DNA from: Rebecca billardiae RCC1528
Lineage: Eukaryota > Haptophyta
Assembly: GCA_965240325.2 (NCBI GenBank)
Contig: OZ251240.1
Location: forward strand, 1,550,001-1,614,000
Length of the DNA stretch: 64,000 nucleotides
Direction of reading: 5' to 3'
Under the pieces are notes generated by a model. The model did no database searches and was not told the origin of the DNA. It saw only the letters and a list, made by a program, of their open reading frames with translations. Made by a program: the position numbers and the translations under genes. The stretch's first letter is position 1, and the number at the start of each line of letters is the position of its first letter. Positions 53,553 through 62,775 of this stretch are shown here, in pieces.

Positions 53553-55648
53553 ATGCCGACGTCCCGACCGCCCGCGTCGCTCACCGCCTTGGTCCTGGCG
53601 CTGCTCGCAGCGTGCCTCGCGGTCCCGGCCGCCTGCTTCGAGTTCGCCATGGGCGGCTGCGGCGGCCCCGCGTGCGCCATCCTCGGCACGGGCGAGACCA
53701 AGTGCTGGGGGACAGGCACGTACGGACGGCACGGCCTCGAGGACACCGAGAACCGCGGCGGCCAGCCCGGCGAGATGGGCAACAACCTGACGGCGGTCGA
53801 CCTGGGCACGGGGCGCACGGTGAAGCAGCTCTACTCGACGATGGAGGAGAGCGCCTGCGCGCTCCTCGACAACGGCGACTTCAAGTGCTGGGGCAGTGCG
53901 AGGAACGGCCGCCTCGGGACCGGCGACACCGTCGACCGAGGCGACGTCAATGGCACGATGGGCGACAGGCTGCCGGCCATCGAGCTGCCGTCCGGCACGG
54001 CCGTCGTGAAGGCGGCCGTCGGCGAGAAGGCGCGGTGCCTCCTCCTCGACGACACCACCACCCGATGCTTCGGCTATGCGAAGTGGCTCGGCCTCGGCCT
54101 GGCCTCCGCAACCACGCAGAGCGTCGGCGACGACCCGCGCGAGATGGGCAACAACCTGACGGCCATCGACTTTGGGGCGGGGCGATACGCCGTGGACATC
54201 TACGCCGGCACGGCTGCGTTCTGCGCCATCCTCGACGACCGGTCCCTCAAGTGCTGGGGCGACAACCCGAAAGGCAATCTCGGCTACGACGATCGCAACG
54301 ACCGCGGCGCGGACGTGAGACCAGGGTGCGCCACCTGCCATCTCATGGGCGACACGCTCCCGGCCGTCAACCTGGGCAGGAACTGGACGGTGAAGAGGAT
54401 GGAGCTCTCCCAGGTGCACACCTGCGCGATCCTCGACAACGGCGGTCTCAAGTGCTGGGGGGAGGGCTGCGACGGCGGGCTCGGCTACGAAGACGGCCAA
54501 GATCGCGGCGACGGGTGGGACGGCGACTTCATGGGCGACAGGCTGCCCTTCGTCGACCTGGGCAAGAACAGGACGGCCGTCGCGCTGAGCCTCGCGGCGC
54601 CCTCCTGTGGCACGACGTGCGTGCTGCGCGACGACGGCTCGTACGTGTGCTGGGGCGACAACACGTACGGCATTCTCATGACTGGCGACACCAAGGAACG
54701 CGGCGACGAGCCGGGGCACATGGGCGACGCCCTCCAGCCCATCTACCTGGGCAGGCACCCGTCCGACCCGAGCGGGCGCAACCGGACGGTCTGCAAGTTC
54801 GAGATGGGCGAGGAGACCAACTGCGTGCTCATCGACGACTGCACCTTCGCGTGCGTCGGCGGCTGGGAGCACCTCGCCCAGGGCGACCAGGTGAACCGCG
54901 GCGGCGTGCCGGGCGAGCTCGGCGACGGCCTGCTGCCCATCGACCTGGGCGACGGCGCCCTCAGCAAGTGCCGATCGGGTGAGGATCTGTGCTTCCTGCA
55001 GGCGTTCCAGGACTCACCGCCACCGTCCCCGCCGAGCCCGCCGCCGGACCCGCCGGGCCCACCGCCCTCGCCGCCGCCGCAGCCGCCGCCGAGCCCGCCG
55101 CCGAGCGCGCCGCCGTCGCAGCCGCCGCCGAGCCCGCCGTGGAGCCCACCGCCGCCCAGCTCGCCGCCGCCCAGCCCGCCGCCCAGCCCGCCGCCCAGCC
55201 CGCCGCTGCCGCCGTCGCCGCCGCCGAGCCCGCCGCCGCCACTGGAGCCACTGCCGCCGCCGTCCCCGCCGCCGCTGCCGCCGCCCACGCCGCCGCCGAG
55301 CCCGCCGCCGCCGCCGCCGCCGAGCCCGCCGCCCGCGCCGCCGCCGAGCCCGCCGCCAGCGCCGCCGCCGCTGCCGCCGCCGCCGCCGCCACCGTCGCCG
55401 CCGCCGCCATTCGCATGCGGGTCGATGTGCTTCTTCACGGTGCGCGCCACCGCCGCGCGCCACCGCGCGCCCTCGTGCCCGCCGCCTGCTCTGCGCAGTC
55501 CGCCGCTATGCTCTGCTGCACTGCGCGCAACTCTGCGCGAGCTGCGCGCGAGGTGCGCCTACATCACCTCCCGCGCGGCGTGTGTGTGCGCCCGCAGGTG
55601 CTCGCCTCCCTGTACAGGGTGGGGTGCGGCATCCTAGGCCTGTGCTGA
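53553..55648 (+). CDS. Secreted RCC1-like repeat glycoprotein with SPPP-rich tail
   Basis: Two exons, 53553-55439 and 55598-55648, join in phase 0 to 645 residues. A clear signal peptide (SLTALVLALLAACLAVPAAC) starts the protein. Seven or so repeats of about 55-70 residues follow, each with a CWG or CFG core and a late MGDxLPxVDLG segment; they resemble RCC1/ATS1 propeller blades but with paired Cys. At least five N-glycosylation sequons (NNLT, NGT, NWT, NRT) fit a lumenal or secreted location. About 140 residues of SPPPSPPP/PPAPP form a stiff, hydroxyproline-glycoprotein-like stalk, then a short Cys-rich hydrophobic end. The donor of the 158-bp intron is GTGCGCGCC. Without splicing the frame runs to 55637 through an Arg/Cys-rich tail. 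ATG 53430 is rejected because it would precede the signal peptide by 41 residues. Confidence 0.75.
55440..55597 (+). other. Probable intron near the 3' end of the secreted RCC1-like gene
   Basis: Donor GTGCGCGCCA, acceptor GCGCCCGCAG. Splicing yields a short tail VLASLYRVGCGILGLC and stop at 55646-55648. Confidence 0.5.
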
Positions 55649-55763
55649 CGGTATGTCTGATGCGCGGGTACCGCGCCGCGGAATCGTCGATCATCAGAAC
55701 TATAGTTAGCGCACGCGCGCGGGTTCCTGTCGACACAGGTCAATATGACGACGGTCCGCCCGC

Positions 55764-55768
<5 letters not shown>

Positions 55769-55829
<61 letters not shown>

Positions 55830-55844
55830 CATATACATATATTA
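55769..55844. repeat. Imperfect (AT)n microsatellite
   Basis: About 75 bp of AT dinucleotides with a few interspersed ATAC units. Confidence 0.95.
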
Positions 55845-56093
55845 TTACCTGACGAGCAGAGCAGAATGGGGGGTCGGCACCTGGTCGTCGCCGCGTCGAT
55901 CATCTGATGACTGGCCGACTTAGTACGTATGTCTGCTGATGACGATAGACCTAGCTAGCGGCGCCCGGCGAGGGCGCCGGCCAGAGCCTTGAGCCGCGCA
56001 GTGCCACTGCGACTGACTCTCCCGTCTCCTGCCCGGCCGGGACTCAGGCCGGGCGCCCGGCCGTGCGCACCGCGGTCGACCCGGACTGCTTTA

Positions 56094-56617
56094 CAGGCAA
56101 TCGCGGGCAATAAGGAGCTGTCACGTTAAGAAACTGGGGCTTGCTATCTGCGGATCTGGCCTAGAAACTGAGACTAGCGATTGGCTGGTTCGCTATACGC
56201 ATAGTCACACTAAGAACCCGGGACTACGTCGTCCAGGCTGACGAGTGGTCCGCCGAGGGCGAGGCGCAGTCGGCCCGTCGGGGACGCGGCGCGCGGCCCG
56301 ACTACGAGTACAGGCCAAGTAGTCCCGACTTCTCCTGATGACTGACTCCTGGCGGCCAGTGCACCGCAGCATCATCCAGCATGCAACATCATGCCAGATT
56401 TGCTCCAAAAAGGCCCAAAACTTTCTTCGGCCTCGCCGGCCGGGCCTAAAGACTCAGCGGGGGGCTCTGCCCCCCTGCGCCCCCCGCGCCTGCGCGACAG
56501 GCGTACCTAGCTAAGAAACTGAGACTCCATAGGCGCTCAGGCTATACCGAACAGCTAAGAAACCGAGGCTAGCCGTGAGTAGATCTCTGCGGACTTCTTA
56601 TTGCCCGCGATTGCCTG
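56094..56617. mobile_element. TIR element, family 1, copy 2 (non-autonomous)
   Basis: 524-bp relative of 10488-11045 with the same 18-bp terminal inverted repeats and order of internal AAGAAAC motifs. It lacks a short segment (GACTTATATACGCTGTA) before the right end and several small internal pieces. The left flank is TA, while the right flank is TCG, so the target duplication is no longer intact. No transposase. Confidence 0.85.
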
Positions 56618-56662
56618 TCGTAGTAGCTTGATGATGCCGGACTCGGCGCTGCTGACGATATA

Positions 56663-57419
56663 CAATCCCCTCAACAATTGCTTACCCTTGTGTTTGGCTG
56701 TCTACTATACCAGCTCAGTCACTGTTTGAGGCCCACTGCTGCATGCTATCTGTTACTGCACCTATAGCCCTCACAGACCAGGTGGGTATGAGCTGGGCGG
56801 GTGTGTGGGCTGAGTCAGTCAGATAAATTGAATGCAGGTGCACAACCGGCTGACGGGTGCTGCGCGGGGGTGCTGGACCACCACGAGGGCAGGCAGGGAT
56901 GGAAATTCACCCCCTGAGCAGGCTGTGGGCTGGCTGGCTGGGAGTGTAGCAGCTGTATAGTGGGCCCTGGCGCTGCAGCTGGATGGCCTTTGATACTGCC
57001 TAGCAGCCAGCCTAGCAGCACAGCCTGGCGTGAGCAGTGCTGTTTCAGTGCGCAGGCCACGTCTCTGCGGGTGGTGGTCGGGGAATGGCCACCACAGTGC
57101 ACCAGATGCACCTAGCCTGCCAGCGGCCCACCTGCTGATTGGGTATGCCCTGTAGCACAGCACACGAGGCTCCGCCGAAAATCAGCGGCGCGCTGTGCTA
57201 CAAGCTGGGCTGAAAGGGGTGTGGGAGCCAGTCGAGAGCCTGTCGGCCACTGTCACGTCCGAGCTGGCCGGCTTCACGTGCTGCCCAGAGGAGTCCTCCA
57301 ATTGTCACTCACCCGGCTGAAGTCATGATGGGTGGGTGCAGCTCGACCGAATGGAGAGTGCTGGGGCCGCAGGTGCCCGTCATGCAAGCCTATAGGGTAA
57401 TTTATTGTTGAGAGGACTG
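56663..57419. mobile_element. Tc1/mariner-like TIR element, family 3, copy A
   Basis: Left end CAATCCCCTCAACAAT after TA; right end ATTGTTGAGAGGACTG. The ends are near-perfect inverted repeats of each other and of copy B. The right-hand TA is missing and the element abuts repeat R2 directly. Its interior is nearly identical, in reverse orientation, to 59580-60385: 114-codon frames at 56819-57163 (minus) and 59888-60232 (plus) translate identically. No transposase is recognised, so it is likely non-autonomous. Confidence 0.8.
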
Positions 57420-58670
57420 TTCTGGTGAACACAGCTTTAAACAATTTTAATTCGTGAGAAAGCCCTGGGAGACCCAGCTCCGACCCCCTTTAATTGTGTG
57501 TGACGTACTGCTGTCCCAAGTAATACCGGAGTAGGAATACGAAGAATGGGGCCTCAAACGTTTTTTGATTAGGCACGCCTCGGGAATCGAGAACGCATGT
57601 CGTTACCTTTTTGAGCGCGCCTCATAGGGACGTCGTTGCGATTCCCACCTATTTGTTGACGCTTTTCTACTGTACGACCATCCGCTCCCCAAGTCCGGAG
57701 GAACCGCGACGCACGAGTGCTTTCGCCGCCGCGCCGCGTGCGCTCGGCACACACGATTGAGTATGACGGACGAGCGCGCGCTGCTGCAGGAGGCGAATAA
57801 GGCCGCGCGCGACACGCAGATAGCGCTCAGCCGGCGTGGCTCGACGACGCTGCCGGCACTCGCGCTCGCACACATGCGCGCGACGAGGATCTGAGCTCAG
57901 CGGGCCTCCGCCTGTACCCAGCGCCAGATGCCATCGTCGGCGTCGCGAGGAACTGTTACTGCGCCAATCTGGCGGAGATCCAGCGGCACGTGGCGGCGAT
58001 CAAGCAGCCGCAACCGCATCAGATGACGTGCACGAACGGGCTCATGGAGAAGCTCGTACCACAAGCCTACCATACTAGCCACCCGCTCGCCGACTTGCCC
58101 GACCGTACTACTCGCCCTGGCTCGTCCGTCACCCGCGCCGCCCGCGGCTCGCGGCGCCATCGCGGAGGTGCGTGCCCGCCGGCGCGAGCTGCACAACACA
58201 ACATGCACACCGACGCGAGCCGCTCGTACCACGTCGTGCCCGACGGGCCGTGCTCAGCGACGGCTGCAGGAGTCTACGCCGGCAGTCGGTTGTGGCCCTG
58301 CCGGCCTGCGCCGCTCGCCCCGCGCCTGCAGTCGCCCCGCGCCTGCAGACCGGTGGGCCATCTGCGGTGCGTGCCGTTGCCGTGCCGTCGTGCCCGAGCG
58401 GCCGTGCGCAGCGACGACTGCATCGACGCGCGCCTCGCCGTGCGCCTCACGGTGGGCCTTGCAGAACTGCAGAAGTGCCGGCGCTGCCGCGCCTGGCTTA
58501 ATCGCACGCGCGACGGTGGCGCGCCACCGGATGATACCGTTCTACAGCGCTGAACTACTGCCAACTCGTCCCATCGTCGTCGGGTCTGCCGGCCCTGGCA
58601 AGCTTCTCCGTCGCGTCCTAGACGCGCTGTGTTCGACCAGCCCCACCGGGACAAGGCCGCCAGGCCCCCG
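57420..58670. repeat. Dispersed repeat R2, copy 2 (about 1.25 kb)
   Basis: Shares boundaries with 52162-53182, starting TTCTGGTGAACACAGC. It carries frames not seen in copy 1, for example a plus frame from about 57763 (MTDERALLQEANKAARDTQ) and, after a frame change, DLSSAGLRLYPAPDAIVGVA. This suggests a frameshifted former gene. Family unknown. Confidence 0.7.
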
Positions 58671-59574
58671 CAGTTTATTTCTACCAGATTCCATTTCCTA
58701 TGTCACGGCGACAAACCCCTGCCCGCCAGTGGGAATCGGTGTCACGCCCCGTTGGGTGTACCTCTCACGGCCGATGGCGGCCCCCACGTGCGCAAGGAAC
58801 GCGATTCCTGCACTCCTCGGTGACCGGTGAGTGCAGGAATCCAGTTGCGGCGCTCGTCCGCCTCGTCGTCGTCGCACACGAGGTACACCCAACACCATGG
58901 GTCGGATCCTAGAACTCTCCGCGCGCTCGCGCCCGCGCGGCGAGCGCTTGCAGGCTTGTTCTCATCATCTTGGCCAAGACTGCAGCCTGCCAGATGCGCC
59001 AGGAGACGTGTGCACGCCTTTCCGCGCGTCATGGGTGCGCGTGGCACGCACCTTGTCATAATATACGCCGAGGAGGCCTGAGCATCCGGCCTACCAACCT
59101 TCCGCGCTCACGTTCAAATGCAGGCGGCAAGCTGCATGCAAGCGCACGCCGAACGGAAGCATCTCAAGCTCGACAAGGTAGAGGCGGCGGAGCGTTTAGA
59201 GCTAGTGGCGATGGCAGTCCATCTGGCTGTGAACTGGTCGCTAACTGACGCGGGTGCGATGCAGCCAAGGCAGAGTGCTTGCAGCTTGCAGAGGGCCTGC
59301 AGCTGCGGCGGTTTGCCGCCGCTCGCCGGCTGCATCGTACACACTGCCGTGCACCGCAAGTGACCGCTGTGTCAAGGCGAAGCACCACGGCAAGGCGAAG
59401 CAGCATGTCTGACAACATCCTTCGCCACAGCGCAGCGCCTCAACACGAGAATGCGCGAACGACGTGCCATCACTACTCCGGACTAGCTCCGGCGCCCGCA
59501 CCAGCGGGCAAGCCGCCATTGTACCGCGTTTTGGCGAATGTCGCCTTTGGGCTCTCGTAGAAATAAAACAGGCC
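58671..59574. mobile_element. TIR element, family 2, copy 2 (inverted)
   Basis: About 904 bp, reverse orientation relative to 38880-39778. The right end ATAAAACAGGCC is intact; the left end is degenerate (GTTTATTTCTACC) where it meets repeat R2. Both copies contain the same VYLVCDDDEADERRNWI-coding stretch and the GFVAVT-coding end. Confidence 0.75.
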
Positions 59575-59579
59575 TACTA

Positions 59580-60385
59580 CAGTCCTCTCAACAATAAATT
59601 ACCCTATGGAGAGCACACCTGCACATCACACCTTCTCCTGGCCGCATAGGCTTGCATGACGGGCACCTGCGGCCCCAGCACTCTCCATTCGGTCGAGCTG
59701 CACCCACCCATCATGACTTCAGCCGGGTGAGTGACAATTGGAGGACTCCTCTGGGCAGCACGTGAAGCCGGCCAGCTCGGACGTGACAGTGTCACTGACA
59801 GTGGCCGACAGGCTCTCGACTGGCTCCCACACCCCTTTCAGCCCAGCTTGTAGCACAGCGCGCCGCTGATTTTCGGCGGAGCCTCGTGTGCTGTGCTACA
59901 GGGCATACCCAATCAGCAGGTGGGCCGCTGGCAGGCTAGGTGCATCTGGTGCACTGTGGTGGCCATTCCCCGACCACCACCCGCAGAGACGTGGCCTGCG
60001 CACTGAAACAGCACTGCTCACGCCAGGCTGTGCTGCTAGGCTGGCTGCTAGGCAGTATCAAAGGCCATCCAGCTGCAGCGCCAGGGCCCACTATACAGCT
60101 GCTACACTCCCAGCCAGCCAGCCCACAGCCTGCTCAGGGGGTGAATTTCCATCCCTGCCTGCCCTTGTGGTGGTCCAGCACCCCCGCGCAGCACCCGTCA
60201 GCCGGTTGTGCACCTGCATTCAATTTATCTGACTGACTCAGCCCACACACCCGCCCAGCTCATACCCACCTGGTCTGTGAGGGCTATAGGTGCAGTAACA
60301 GATAGCATGCAGCAGTGGGCCTCAAACAGTGACTGAGCTGGTATAGACAGCCAAACACAAGGGTAACCAATTGTTGAGGGGACTG
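59580..60385. mobile_element. Tc1/mariner-like TIR element, family 3, copy B
   Basis: 806 bp with ends CAGTCCTCTCAACAAT and its inverted partner ATTGTTGAGGGGACTG, flanked by TA on both sides (59578-59579 and 60386-60387). The CAGT start and TA duplication are typical of Tc1/mariner elements. Relative to copy A it is inverted and has about 35-50 extra bases near its left end. No transposase recognised. Confidence 0.85.
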
Positions 60386-60387
60386 TA

Positions 60388-62213
60388 AAACAGGCCAGTA
60401 TCCGTGTAGGGGGTCCAAGCCGCGGAATTTAAAATCGAAAATCGACTGACCGATTTCGCGCTGAGCATTTCCGAACATTTTGGCCTCGAATTGCGGCAAG
60501 CACGGCCGCGGCCGTTCAGAGCACGGTCGAGCCCGAGATCGGGCGAGCAGCACGCCTGGGCGGTGGACTTCATCGTCGCGTCGGCGCGGCGGAGCGCGCT
60601 CTGGCGTCAGAGGCGCGCGGGCGGGCGAGTCAGGGTGGCCACCATGGCAGCGTTCGGCCAAATGATCGCTGGCAGCTCGCTCTCACCGGACATCTTGAAC
60701 CTCACAGCCCCGCTCTGCGCGCCGTTCGAACTCTCATCCGGATGAGCGCGGACAACGCAGCCCCGGTTCCAGGTGAACCGTGCACGCTGCGCCCTGGTTC
60801 CCTACTGGTTCCATCAGTTCATGAGGAGAACGAGTCAGCCCCCGACGCTTGGCCCGGTGCGTGCAGTGCTCACCTCCCCACGCGCTGCGCATGCACTCGC
60901 GTGATCGCTGGCTGCTCGTGCGCAAACGGGAGCGCGCGGCAGTCGTGGGTGGTAAGCAAGCTCGGCGACCCTGTGTACGTGCGGGGCCTGTCTTCCAGCC
61001 CACAGTAGTACCGCCAGAAGCTCCAGCTGGCACGCGTCGGCTTGTTTGTTGTGCCACTTGGCGTGCCGCTTGGCTGCATGCAGCAGCCGAGCTGCCCTGA
61101 GGCGAAGAGCGTGCACCTTGTCACGAACGTCAAGCTTGCTGCGGAGCAGACGCGCGCCGCAAAGCTCCGCTATGGCCGCTGCCACATCTGTACACCGTGT
61201 CTTCGTCTCGGGAGTGCCGGCGCCACTGTTGGCGGCCGTCTTGGAGCAGCGCGCGGACTGCATGGTGCTCGGGGCAGGCGTGCGCGCTGACCGCGGCAGC
61301 TGAGGCAGAGAGCTCAACGCTCGCCACCGAGCAGCTCGCCGAGTCAGGGGTAACCTGGAGCAGCCTCGACTGCAAGCGCTGTAGCCGCAGCAGAGGTGGA
61401 CCGGTGGCGGCCTCGCGTGGGCTGGTGTACGACGAACGGCGACGGTGCCGGTGACACCTGAGACCGGGCAAGGAAGCCGCCACACATGGCGAGCTATCTG
61501 CGCACGCCAGCCTCGACGGCGGAGAGGCCTCTCATACGGGGATGGTGGCATGTTCAGTGGCGGAGTTGGCCGTGTGCCGCAGCACGTGCAGCCCGCCACC
61601 GGCATCAGGCCCGCGTTCGCGGGCCGGCGCTCACTGATGTGAGTCCAGTGGCAGCATGAGCCGTCTCGGCGGCCGCCGTATTCCGTATTCGGATGACCCA
61701 GCAAATAGTGAGCAAGGTACCCATGTATAGGCCCGCACTTGAATACATATTATAAAAGTAACCACATTGTATATAAAGTGGGTAAACATGCTCTTATATG
61801 CGGGTACATTCCTATAATTAAATGGGTAATGTACTCGATCTTGGAGTAGTTTTTCACGGACGTCTACGCGCACAGCATAGTGCCCCACTTTTTCGGTATT
61901 TTCACCATAAAATCCTTCGGATAGGGGGCAGCGCTTGTCAATAAGTAAGTCCGACCGCGTATCGTCATCTAGCTGCAATGACAAGTAGGTAACATTCGGC
62001 TGAATCTCTATGTGACACAGCGGGCGCCGCTGCGCGCGCGCACGACCGCCCGACGACACGCGGAGTCGGTTTTTAGTGCTTCTGACGGCTGGGCTGGGCC
62101 GTGGGACATATTTGAGGGGGACTCCGCAAGCGCCACGCTCAGCAGACGCCTACATGGCATGGTTGTCAAATATCACAAATCAGTGGGCTGCTGGCTTGGA
62201 CCCCCTAATCCGT
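60388..62213. other. Gene-poor region with possible gene remnants
   Basis: Starts with AAACAGGCC, matching the end of TIR family 2. On the minus strand a short peptide (FGNAQREIGQSIFDFKFRGL) reads up to the family-3 insertion point near 60390. A 289-codon minus frame at 60835-61704 has a helical middle (KVHALRLRAARLLHAAKRH) but no known domain. I cannot support an intact gene. Confidence 0.35.
61631..62059 (-). CDS. AT-rich hypothetical ORF
   Basis: 142 codons in DNA of clearly lower GC than its surroundings. The translation has a natural look (PNVTYLSLQLDDDTRSDLL, GFYGENTEKVGHYAVRVDV, FTHFIYNVVTFIICIQVRAY) and hydrophobic patches, but I do not recognise it. It may be a fragment of an inserted element. 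Confidence 0.3.
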   Translation of the reverse strand: MSSGGRARAQRRPLCHIEIQPNVTYLSLQLDDDTRSDLLIDKRCPLSEGFYGENTEKVGHYAVRVDVREKLLQDRVHYPFNYRNVPAYKSMFTHFIYNVVTFIICIQVRAYTWVPCSLFAGSSEYGIRRPPRRLMLPLDSHQ

Positions 62214-62717
62214 GAATAATAACCGAGCCGCCCGGGCCGAACGGGCAACGGCGTTCGGCCAAGGGCGACTGAGTTGTCGCGGCCCGCCTGCTTTACGACT
62301 GCGTTCCACTAGTTACTCGCTGCCAAGTCCCACACACAGGCTACGCGGCGGCCCGCGTGCGGCGAGCGGAGCTGCGGAGCGGCCTGCTGCTGCGCGCGGC
62401 CGCCGCCCACTAGTCGGAGCCCCCCTGCGCCACCCGCCCGTCGCCGCCGAGCCCTGGCCAGTATCCGTGAACGAATAATAACCGAGCCGCCCGGGCCGAA
62501 CGGGCAACGGCGTTCGGCCAAGGGCGACTGAGTTGTCGCGGCCCGCCTGCTTTACGACTGCGTTCCACTAGTTACTCGCTGCCAAGTCCCACACACAGGC
62601 TACGCGGCGGCCCGCGTGCGGCGAGCGGAGCTGCGGAGCGGCCTGCTGCTGCGCGCGGCCGCCGCCCACTAGTCGGAGCCGCCCTGCGCCACCCGCCCGT
62701 CGCCGCCGAGCCCTGGC
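62214..62717. repeat. 259-bp-period tandem duplication
   Basis: Two nearly identical 245-bp units (62214-62458 and 62473-62717) begin GAATAATAACCGAGCCGCCC and end GAGCCCTGGC, with a 14-bp spacer. They end 60 bp from the stop codon of the aldo-keto reductase and so lie in or just beyond its 3' UTR. Confidence 0.9.
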
Positions 62718-62775
62718 ACACACCCCCAGCCGCGCGTTCGCGGCGGGCGCGTACGCGCCCCCCCCGCCCGCCCGC

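Noticed and set aside
53520-54872. Minus-strand 450-codon frame with periodic Val/Ala-rich repeats
   Set aside because: Periodicity is the antisense image of the RCC1-like repeats on the plus strand.
55706-55903. Tyr-Ile repeat ORFs over the AT microsatellites (also at 22148 and 38782)
   Set aside because: They are translations of (AT)n only.
56819-57163. 114-codon frame conserved in both family-3 elements as a protein gene
   Set aside because: Identity reflects recent duplication of the DNA; overlapping frames are equally conserved and no domain is seen.
32160-62400. Bacterial-style ribosome binding sites, operons and rho-independent terminators
   Set aside because: The genes have spliceosomal introns and eukaryotic targeting signals; hairpins seen are GC-rich by chance or within transposons.
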